From contig JAOZPF010000187.1 of the NCBI GenBank assembly GCA_029932895.1, forward strand, positions 1 to 5,995: a stretch of 5,995 bases of DNA. The letters run 5' to 3'. The stretch is from Anaerolineae bacterium. GTDB taxonomy: Bacteria; Chloroflexota; Anaerolineae; B4-G1; DUEL01. The translations under genes were made by a program, and so were the position numbers. Of this stretch, positions 1 through 5,183 are shown in pieces. Under the pieces are notes generated by a model, which saw only the letters and a program-made list of their open reading frames with translations, did not search any database and was not told where the DNA came from. Position 1 is the stretch's first letter, and the number at the start of each line of letters is the position of its first letter.

Positions 1-20
1 CGCGAGTCTGGCGACTCGCG
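1..20. repeat. Perfect inverted repeat at left edge (possible second terminator hairpin)
   Basis: Eight-base arms CGCGAGTC (1-8) and GACTCGCG (13-20) flank a four-base loop, so either strand could form a strong GC-rich hairpin. It lies downstream of the operon terminator. On the plus strand the bases that follow (21-40) are A-rich rather than T-rich, so it is not a plus-strand terminator. On the minus strand any T-tract would lie beyond the window edge and cannot be judged. It could be a tandem terminator for the minus-strand operon or an unrelated intergenic palindrome. Confidence 0.45.
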
Positions 21-54
21 CCACTCTACAAAATAAAACGCACTCGCTATCCCC

Positions 55-85
55 AACAAAACAGGGGCGAGCCTCAGCTCGCCCC
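55..85 (-). terminator. Rho-independent terminator of the beta-oxidation/ETF operon
   Basis: A perfect nine-base stem (64-72 GGGGCGAGC pairing with 77-85 GCTCGCCCC) closes on a four-base loop. Reading the minus strand, the stem is followed at once by TGTTTTGTT (63-55). It starts about 27 bases after the stop codon of the last gene, the ETF alpha subunit. A GC-rich stem plus T-rich tail in the right orientation and place is the classic intrinsic terminator arrangement. The T-tract is interrupted by two G residues, so strength is uncertain. Confidence 0.8.
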
Positions 86-111
86 CGCATCGACCCGTTC
101 GGGCGCCACTT

Positions 112-1155
112 TTACAAAGCGCCTTCTCCCAGTGCTTCCAGCAGCAGCGGCAGGACCTCTTGCGGCTCGGCCTCCAGACACAGGTCGGCCACCTGAAAGA
201 TGGGAGCATCGGGATCGGGGTGGATGGCGAGGATGAACCCGGCCTCCTCGATGGCGGCATTGTGGAACGTATCACCGCGGATGCCCACCGCCACATAGAC
301 CTGTGGGGCCACGGTCACGCCGCGCACGTCCACCACCTGCCCGGCCTCGATCCAGCCGGCATCCCGCGCGCCGCGGTCACCAGCCAGCCGTCCACCAAGC
401 GCCGCCGCGAGACGCCCCGCCAGCTCCGGGTCGCCAGCCTGCCGACCCACGGCGACGATCACCGCGGCCTGCGAGAGCGGCAACTGCGGCGGCTCAAACC
501 CCTCCGCTTTGCCCACCACCCGCACGTCCGGCTCCACCAACTCCACATCAATAGAAGTCGGCTCCCCCTTGCGGTAGGGGTCGAGGAACGGCTCCGGGAA
601 CGATCCCGGCTCCACAGTCAGGAACTGTGGTCGGGCCTCGGGGCAGACGACGATCTCATAGTACTCGCCGCCATAGATGGGAAAAGTGGCCTGCACCGCG
701 CGGATGGATTCGTCCAGCGTGGTCGCGGTCACGTGCTCGACCAGCCCGCCGCCCATTCGCTGCGCCAGGCGCGGCGCTATCTCCCGTCCCAGCGGGGTGG
801 CCCCGAACATCACCACCTCCGGCTGCTCGGCGGCAAAGAGGTCGCCCAGCACCTTCAGATAGGGAGCCAGCGCAAAGTGGGCCAACGAGGGATCGTCAGC
901 CACACGCACACCATCGGCCCCGGCCTGATAGAGAAGCGGGGCCAGATCGGTCACACCGTCGCCCAGGAGGACGCCAAAGACATAGGCCCCCAGCGCGTCG
1001 GCCAGGGTGCGGGCCGCGCCCAGCGCCTCCAGCGTCACCGGCGACACCGCGCCGTCCACCACATCGGCCACGACCCAGACGCCGCCGCCTCCGCCTTCGG
1101 CCTCGGATACTTCCTCCTGCTGAGCCATCAACAAGTCCAGGTAGGATGCGTCCAT
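112..1155 (-). CDS. etfA: Electron transfer flavoprotein alpha subunit (divergent)
   Basis: The 347-residue product is the FAD-binding subunit of a heterodimeric ETF that accepts electrons from acyl-CoA dehydrogenases in the cytoplasm. An N-terminal Rossmann-like domain (about residues 26-210) contains FGATPLGREIAPRLA near 117-129, typical of the alpha subunit. The C-terminal FAD domain (about 228-347) has DAGW (265-268), TVAPQVYVAVGI (281-292) and DPDAPIFQVAD (314-324), all EtfA landmarks. Arg238 and His298 match conserved FAD-contacting residues of human ETF alpha (Arg249, His286). The signature region is altered, however: Arg278 replaces the usual Thr of the QTG motif, and the usual SGAIQH reads RGDTFH (293-298). 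Residues 1-25 form an acidic, glycine-ending extension of unclear role. The start is an ATG four bases after AAGGGGGG, which overlaps the stop of the beta-subunit gene, so translation is probably coupled. Family assignment is firm; whether the FAD is bound in the standard way is not. Confidence 0.93.
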   Translation of the reverse strand: MDASYLDLLMAQQEEVSEAEGGGGGVWVVADVVDGAVSPVTLEALGAARTLADALGAYVFGVLLGDGVTDLAPLLYQAGADGVRVADDPSLAHFALAPYLKVLGDLFAAEQPEVVMFGATPLGREIAPRLAQRMGGGLVEHVTATTLDESIRAVQATFPIYGGEYYEIVVCPEARPQFLTVEPGSFPEPFLDPYRKGEPTSIDVELVEPDVRVVGKAEGFEPPQLPLSQAAVIVAVGRQAGDPELAGRLAAALGGRLAGDRGARDAGWIEAGQVVDVRGVTVAPQVYVAVGIRGDTFHNAAIEEAGFILAIHPDPDAPIFQVADLCLEAEPQEVLPLLLEALGEGAL

Positions 1156-1159
1156 TCTG

Positions 1160-1167
1160 CCCCCCTT
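1160..1167 (-). promoter_or_regulatory. Shine-Dalgarno of etfA, overlapping the etfB stop
   Basis: On the minus strand AAGGGGGG sits four bases before the ATG at 1155. Its first two bases belong to the TAA stop of the upstream beta-subunit gene (1168-1166). The arrangement supports this ATG over the internal Met10 codon, and suggests that ribosomes finishing etfB re-initiate on etfA, keeping the two subunits in balance. Confidence 0.7.
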
Positions 1168-1957
1168 ACCTCTGTACCCGCTGGAGAAGCGCGCTGGCAG
1201 CCGCCTGCGCCATCTCCTCCACCGTGCCGCTGGCGCGCACGCCGCGCTCCCGCTGCGGCGGAAAGTCCTGCCCCCGCCGCTCTAGCAACGGCTTGAGCTT
1301 CTCCTCCCCCACCAGCTCACTCACGTCCCACTGCTCCAACCGCTCGACGATCTCCCCCACACCCTTGTAGATGTTGATGAGACCAGCGCCGTCGGGATAG
1401 CGCAGCTTGACCGCGCCAGGGACCACGGTGACCAACACCGGCAGTCCGGCTTCGTAGGCCAGGTATTCACCCCCCACGGACCGCACCACCTCCACTCGCT
1501 CACCGTCAACTTTCGCCGCCCAGGCATCGGTGATCTGCGGCCAACCCAGGGCCTCCGCCAGCCGCGGCCCCAGTTGAGATTGGCCGGTGTCCAGCGTCGT
1601 CGCGCCGAGGAGAATCAGGTCGGCTCCCCCCAGCCGCTCCAGCGCCGCCACCAGCACACGGGTCCAAACGGCATCATCATGGGCGGGAACGTTCGCCGCC
1701 CCTCCCACATAGACCGCCCGGTTGGCACCGGTCGCCAGTGCCTGACGCAGCACGTCGTCGTCGGACAGGGGAGCACGGGGCAGCACCACCACCTCGGCAT
1801 CACCCTCGTCCTTGACCCGCAACGCCATCTCCAGCGCGCAGCGGTCGGCCGGCTGGAGGATATACTCCTCGCGGTTGATGAAAATGCGGCCCGCCCGCCG
1901 GTTGACGACGACGCCACCAGGATCGAGTACGCGTCCAAGAATCACGACAATTCGCAT
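1166..1957 (-). CDS. etfB: Electron transfer flavoprotein beta subunit (divergent)
   Basis: The 263-residue product is the small ETF subunit, which partners EtfA and in standard ETFs holds AMP and the docking loop for acyl-CoA dehydrogenases. Length and fold landmarks fit. There is an MRIVVILGRVLDP start, where standard proteins read like MKILVCVKQVPD. An LQPADRCALEMALRVKDEG segment (34-52) matches the NPxDxxALEEALRLKE block. ATGANRAVYVG (75-85) and the LLGATTLDTGQSQLGP loop (116-131) match the usual GKQAIDGDTGQVGP region. The segment 156-178 (from EVVRSVGGEY to LPVLVTVV) is a partial match to the family signature. RYP (186-188) precedes the docking loop, but the usual KAKKK stretch after it is absent. 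The C-terminus (about 205-263) is charged and helical. The gene follows the acyl-CoA dehydrogenase gene by 11 bases and precedes etfA by 10. Identity as EtfB is firm; nucleotide binding is not tested by sequence alone. Confidence 0.92.
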   Translation of the reverse strand: MRIVVILGRVLDPGGVVVNRRAGRIFINREEYILQPADRCALEMALRVKDEGDAEVVVLPRAPLSDDDVLRQALATGANRAVYVGGAANVPAHDDAVWTRVLVAALERLGGADLILLGATTLDTGQSQLGPRLAEALGWPQITDAWAAKVDGERVEVVRSVGGEYLAYEAGLPVLVTVVPGAVKLRYPDGAGLINIYKGVGEIVERLEQWDVSELVGEEKLKPLLERRGQDFPPQRERGVRASGTVEEMAQAAASALLQRVQR

Positions 1958-1963
1958 AGCCGC

Positions 1964-1970
1964 ACCTCCT
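1964..1970 (-). promoter_or_regulatory. Consensus Shine-Dalgarno of etfB, overlapping upstream stop
   Basis: The minus strand reads AGGAGGT, a full anti-16S match, six bases before the ATG at 1957. It overlaps the TAG stop of the upstream acyl-CoA dehydrogenase gene (1971-1969), so the two genes are probably translationally coupled. It is the strongest ribosome binding site in the window, which may set a high level of ETF relative to the enzymes. Confidence 0.8.
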
Positions 1971-3135
1971 ATGGCCTGATCCGCACGCCGTGTTGGCGGA
2001 AGATGTTGCTGGCGATGACAATGCGCTGAATCTCGTTGGTGCCCTCAAAGATCTCGGCGATGCGAGCGTCACGAAAAGCCCGCTCGATGGGGTAATCGCG
2101 CGAGAGTCCCAGCCCGCCGTGGATCTGCAGCGCCGTGTCGATGGCGCGGGAGGCCACTTCGGAGCCGTACAGCTTGCACATCGCCGCCAGTTGGGTGAAC
2201 GGCTGCTTGGTGTCCACCATCCAGGCCACGCGATAGACCAGGCTGCGCAGCGCCTCGACCTCGGTCGTCATGTTGGCAATCATCCACTGCACCGATTGCT
2301 TATGGGCCAGCGGCACGCCGAACTGCTGGCGCGTCTTGGCCCAGCGGACAGACCATTCGAGCGCGGCCTGAGCGCCGCCCAGACAGGCCGCCCCCAGCGT
2401 CAGCCGGCCCATGTCCAGCGTTTTCATAAAGCTGACGAACCCCTCTCCCACCTTGCCCAGCACATTCTCCTGCGGGACCCGCACCTCCTCAAAGATCAGC
2501 TCCGCCGTAGAACTGCCACGGATACCCATCTTGTCCTCGTGGTGACCCACCGTGAAGCCGGGCATCCCGGCCTCGACGATGAAGGCGGTGATCCCCCCCC
2601 GCGCCCCCAACGCCGGGTCGGTCACCGCCAGCACGGTCACGATGTCGGCAAAACTGCCGTTGGTGTTGAAGGTCTTGGTGCCGTCGATGATCCAAGAATC
2701 CCCCTCGCGGACAGCGCGGGTGCGGATGGCAGCGGCATCGGAGCCGGCATCCGACTCGGTCAGCACAAAAGCGCCGATCTTTTCTCCCCGCGCCAGCGGC
2801 ACCAGGTACTTGCGCTTTTGCTCCTCGGTGCCATCCAGATAGATCGACATCGCGCCGATGCCGATGTGAGCGCCAACGTTGGTCGCGGTGGAGGTGCAGA
2901 CACGGCCCAGCTCCTCCATCAGGATGCAGTAGCCGGTCTCCCCGGCCCCCATCCCGCCGTATTCCTGGGGAAAACAGACGCCCATCAGACCGATCTCGCC
3001 CAGTTTTTTCAGCGTCTCGAATGGCACCCGGCCCTCCCGGTCTATCTCCATCGCCAGGGGAGCCACCTCGTTCTCGACGAACTCGCGGATCATGCGGCGC
3101 AGGGCCTGATGTTCTGGCGAAAACGTAAAGTCCAT
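1969..3135 (-). CDS. Acyl-CoA dehydrogenase, catalytic-type (ACAD1)
   Basis: The 388-residue FAD enzyme should oxidise an acyl-CoA to its trans-2-enoyl-CoA and hand electrons to ETF. The order is the family standard: an N-terminal helical domain (about 1-115), a beta-barrel middle domain (about 118-225) and a C-terminal helical domain (about 230-388). The first family signature is FVLTESDAGSD at 123-133, and KMGIRGSSTAEL follows at 202-213. RQQFG (269-273) is the conserved FAD-contacting stretch across the dimer interface. The second signature covers QIHGGLGLSRDYP (337-349) to IFEGTNEIQR (362-371), with Glu364 at the canonical catalytic-base position. One oddity is KTFNTNG (154-160), where most relatives have K-x-W/F-I-T/S-N-G. 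The start ATG has AAGGGAG six bases upstream. The closest relative in view is its upstream neighbour (3172-4320). Chain-length preference and substrate cannot be read from the sequence; short- or branched-chain acyl-CoA are both possible. Confidence 0.95.
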   Translation of the reverse strand: MDFTFSPEHQALRRMIREFVENEVAPLAMEIDREGRVPFETLKKLGEIGLMGVCFPQEYGGMGAGETGYCILMEELGRVCTSTATNVGAHIGIGAMSIYLDGTEEQKRKYLVPLARGEKIGAFVLTESDAGSDAAAIRTRAVREGDSWIIDGTKTFNTNGSFADIVTVLAVTDPALGARGGITAFIVEAGMPGFTVGHHEDKMGIRGSSTAELIFEEVRVPQENVLGKVGEGFVSFMKTLDMGRLTLGAACLGGAQAALEWSVRWAKTRQQFGVPLAHKQSVQWMIANMTTEVEALRSLVYRVAWMVDTKQPFTQLAAMCKLYGSEVASRAIDTALQIHGGLGLSRDYPIERAFRDARIAEIFEGTNEIQRIVIASNIFRQHGVRIRP

Positions 3136-3141
3136 ATCACT

Positions 3142-3148
3142 CTCCCTT
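3142..3148 (-). promoter_or_regulatory. Shine-Dalgarno of the 1969-3135 acyl-CoA dehydrogenase
   Basis: AAGGGAG on the minus strand lies six bases before the ATG at 3135, inside the 36-base gap after the upstream paralog's TGA stop. The gap also contains the self-complementary GCCTCGCGAGGC (3152-3163), which could form only a short hairpin and has no T-tract. Confidence 0.65.
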
Positions 3149-3171
3149 CCAGCCTCGCGAGGCCCACAGAC

Positions 3172-4320
3172 TCAGGGCGCGATCTCGACATCCCGCTCGG
3201 CAAAGATCCGCTGCGCCACGCGGACGTATTGCAGCTCTGTCGGTCCGCCGATGATGCCCAGCGCGCGTCCGTCCCGGTACTTGCGCGCCATTGGATAGTC
3301 CTCCATATAGCCATAGCCGCCGAGCACCTGGAGCATACGGTTGGTGACGGTGCGCGCGACGCGGGCCCCAAACGCCTTGACCATCGCCGCATCGACTGTG
3401 AAATCTCCCTCCTGGTCGGTCAGCCACGCAGTACGGTAGACCAGGTAACGCAACGCCTCCACGTCGGTGAAGGCCTCGGCCACATAGGCCTGGATCGCCT
3501 GTTTCTTGGCGATGGGGACACCGAACTGGACACGCTCGGTGGCAAACTGCGCCGCCACGTCGACGGAATCGGCCGCCACTCCCAACCCGACCGCGGCCAT
3601 GCCGATCGCCATGCGGGCCTGCGCCCGCTGCGCGATCTCCCAGCCAGCGCCCGGCGCGCCCAGCCGGTTCGCCGCCGGCACGCGACAGTTCTCCAGATAG
3701 ATCGTGTTAAAGGTCGCGCTGCGTAGCCCCAGCGTCGGCTCGCGGTAGCCCACCGTCAGGCCAGGGGTGTCCCTGGGAACCAGGAACGACTCGATTCCTT
3801 CTTCCCCCCGGCCAAAGACCAGGAAGAGGCCGGCGCTCTCGCCGTTCGTCACCCAGGTCTTGACTCCGTCCAGGACCACCTCATCCCCCTCGACCACGGC
3901 ACTGGTCTGAAGCGCCGCCGCGTCGCTACCGGCATCGGGTTCGGTGAGCGCAAAAGCGCCGATCACCTCCCCGGCGGCCATTGGCGTCAGCCACGTCTCC
4001 TTCTGCTCGTCGCTGCCGTGCTCCAGGATGCTCATCGCCACCTCGCTGACGTGGGTCGCCAGGAGGACGGCAAACGAGGCACAGGCACCTGCCAGCGATT
4101 CGATGAGCATCGCATAGCTGACGCCATCCAGTTCAGCGCCAAAGTAGGCTTCGGGAAGCGTCGCCCCCATAAAGCCCTGGTTGGCGGCCTTGCGCACCAT
4201 CTCCGCCGGCAACGCTTCCTCGTGGTCGATGTCATCGGCGTGGGGAGCGATCTCTTTCGCCGCAAAGTCCCGGAACATGGCGCGGAACATCCGCTGCTCT
4301 TCGTTCAGAGCAAAGTCCAT
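3172..4320 (-). CDS. Acyl-CoA dehydrogenase paralog lacking the canonical catalytic Glu (ACAD2)
   Basis: The 382-residue protein has the full acyl-CoA dehydrogenase layout. Its first signature is FALTEPDAGSD (123-133), followed by a KTWVTNG FAD-domain motif (154-160), ERVQFG (262-267) and LGGYGYMEDYP (333-343). It shares with ACAD1 the VEALR-LVYR-AW block (about 287-299). The second signature is broken at the critical point. Where ACAD1 has IFEGTNEIQR, this protein has IIGGPTELQY (356-365), so Gly358 (codon GGC, 3249-3247) stands at the catalytic-base position. Isovaleryl- and long-chain acyl-CoA dehydrogenases carry their base instead on another helix, just before a conserved Arg. Here that residue is Ala235 before Arg236, so neither known position has Glu. 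FAD-binding features look intact. It may be a structural or regulatory subunit paired with ACAD1, use another base, or catalyse a different reaction. The frame is uninterrupted, so it is not a pseudogene by appearance. The start ATG follows AGGGAGG by six bases. Confidence 0.93.
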   Translation of the reverse strand: MDFALNEEQRMFRAMFRDFAAKEIAPHADDIDHEEALPAEMVRKAANQGFMGATLPEAYFGAELDGVSYAMLIESLAGACASFAVLLATHVSEVAMSILEHGSDEQKETWLTPMAAGEVIGAFALTEPDAGSDAAALQTSAVVEGDEVVLDGVKTWVTNGESAGLFLVFGRGEEGIESFLVPRDTPGLTVGYREPTLGLRSATFNTIYLENCRVPAANRLGAPGAGWEIAQRAQARMAIGMAAVGLGVAADSVDVAAQFATERVQFGVPIAKKQAIQAYVAEAFTDVEALRYLVYRTAWLTDQEGDFTVDAAMVKAFGARVARTVTNRMLQVLGGYGYMEDYPMARKYRDGRALGIIGGPTELQYVRVAQRIFAERDVEIAP

Positions 4321-4326
4321 ATCCTA

Positions 4327-4333
4327 CCTCCCT
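4327..4333 (-). promoter_or_regulatory. Shine-Dalgarno of the 3172-4320 acyl-CoA dehydrogenase
   Basis: AGGGAGG on the minus strand is six bases before the ATG at 4320, in the 36-base gap after the hydratase stop. The bases around the start (GATATGGACTTT, 4323-4312) are identical to those at the start of the next dehydrogenase gene. Confidence 0.7.
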
Positions 4334-4356
4334 CACCGGCCGGGGCCAGGGTCGCC

Positions 4357-5154
4357 CTACCGGTCCTTGAACTGTGGCTGCCGCTTTTCGAGAAAAGCGT
4401 TGACTCCCTCGTGAATGTCCTCTGTGTCGGCCAGGCCCACGAACTGCTCGGCCTCGATCTTGAGTCCCTCCTCGATGGGGACAGCCAGGCCGTCGTTGAT
4501 CGCTTTGAGCGCCGCAGCGACGGGGAACCTGGACTTGGAGACGATCTTGCGCGCCAGGCCCCGCGCCTCCTTGAGCACCACGCCGGCAGGCACGACCTTG
4601 TTGACCAGCCCCAGCCGGTAAGCATCCTGGGCGGTGATCATGTCGCCGGTGAGGATCATCTCGATTGCCTTGCCCTTGCCGACGAGCCGCGCCAGCCGCT
4701 GCGTGCCGCCCCAACCGGGGATCAAGCCCAAATTGACCTCGGGCTGCCCCAGGCGGGCCCGGTCGGAGCAGATGCGGATGTGACACGACATCGCCAACTC
4801 CAACCCGCCGCCCAGGCAGAAGCCGTTGATGGCGGCAATGACCGGCTTGGGCGACCGCTCGATCCTGAGAAAGGTCTGCTGCCCGCGCTCGATGAACGCC
4901 GCCGCAGCGCCGTCTTCCGCCGGCTGGTCCAGCAGTTCCTTGATCTCGGGAATATCTGCCCCGGCGACAAAAGCGTTGGTCCCGCCACCGGTGATGACGA
5001 TCGCCTTGACCTCATCGTCGGCCAGTAGCTCGTCGATCGCCTCTCCCAGTTCAGTGACCACCTGCCGGTTGAACGAGTTGACCGGCGGATGGTCGATCGT
5101 CAGCACAGCCACCTTGTCTTCGACCTGCGTGCGAATGTTCTGCCACTCTCCCAT
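4357..5154 (-). CDS. Enoyl-CoA hydratase (crotonase family)
   Basis: The 265-residue product, the usual length for the family, should hydrate trans-2-enoyl-CoA to 3-hydroxyacyl-CoA in the cytoplasm. The first oxyanion-hole segment is AFVAGADI (61-68). The second is NGFCLGGGLELAMSC (110-124), continuing to GQPEVNLGLIPGWGGTQRL (136-154). Glu119 and Glu139 match the two catalytic glutamates of rat crotonase (Glu144 and Glu164), so true hydratase activity is expected rather than isomerase or hydrolase activity alone. His125 takes the place of the Asp common in the CDIRIA block. The gene sits 29 bases after the 3-hydroxyacyl-CoA dehydrogenase gene, which makes the next enzyme of the same spiral. 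The ATG has GGAGG six bases upstream; another ATG at 5159 is out of frame. Substrate chain length is unknown. Crotonase relatives with other activities cannot be excluded, but both catalytic residues argue for hydratase. Confidence 0.94.
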   Translation of the reverse strand: MGEWQNIRTQVEDKVAVLTIDHPPVNSFNRQVVTELGEAIDELLADDEVKAIVITGGGTNAFVAGADIPEIKELLDQPAEDGAAAAFIERGQQTFLRIERSPKPVIAAINGFCLGGGLELAMSCHIRICSDRARLGQPEVNLGLIPGWGGTQRLARLVGKGKAIEMILTGDMITAQDAYRLGLVNKVVPAGVVLKEARGLARKIVSKSRFPVAAALKAINDGLAVPIEEGLKIEAEQFVGLADTEDIHEGVNAFLEKRQPQFKDR

Positions 5155-5160
5155 GACATT

Positions 5161-5165
5161 CCTCC
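5161..5165 (-). promoter_or_regulatory. Shine-Dalgarno of the enoyl-CoA hydratase gene
   Basis: GGAGG on the minus strand lies six bases before the ATG at 5154. A nearer ATG at 5159-5157 is only one base from the site and out of frame, so spacing supports the 5154 start. Confidence 0.7.
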
Positions 5166-5183
5166 ACTTTGATCTTTATTGGC

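Noticed and set aside
94..103. CCCGTTCGGG mini-hairpin just after the etfA stop
   Set aside because: The four-base stem with a two-base loop is too weak to mean much; the nine-base stem at 64-85 is the credible terminator.
160..1296. Plus-strand open frame (378 codons) antisense to the ETF genes
   Set aside because: It has shadow composition (repeated His-Arg and Pro-Ala-Arg runs) and no domain, and it overlaps the clear alpha-subunit gene and the end of the beta-subunit gene.
3152..3163. GCCTCGCGAGGC palindrome between the two dehydrogenase genes as a terminator or operator
   Set aside because: It can form only a very short stem, has no T-tract, and lies within a continuous operon just before a ribosome binding site. 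It may be chance in GC-rich DNA.
1990..3726. Long plus-strand open frame (578 codons) antisense to both acyl-CoA dehydrogenases
   Set aside because: High-GC coding DNA commonly leaves open frames on the opposite strand. The translation is rich in His, Arg and Gln with no recognisable domain, and it spans two clear genes and their intergenic gap. Two family-level proteins on the minus strand explain the region.
4018..5028. Plus-strand open frame (336 codons) antisense to the hydratase and part of a dehydrogenase
   Set aside because: No family motif is visible and the composition is that of an antisense shadow. The minus-strand hydratase has all expected catalytic residues.
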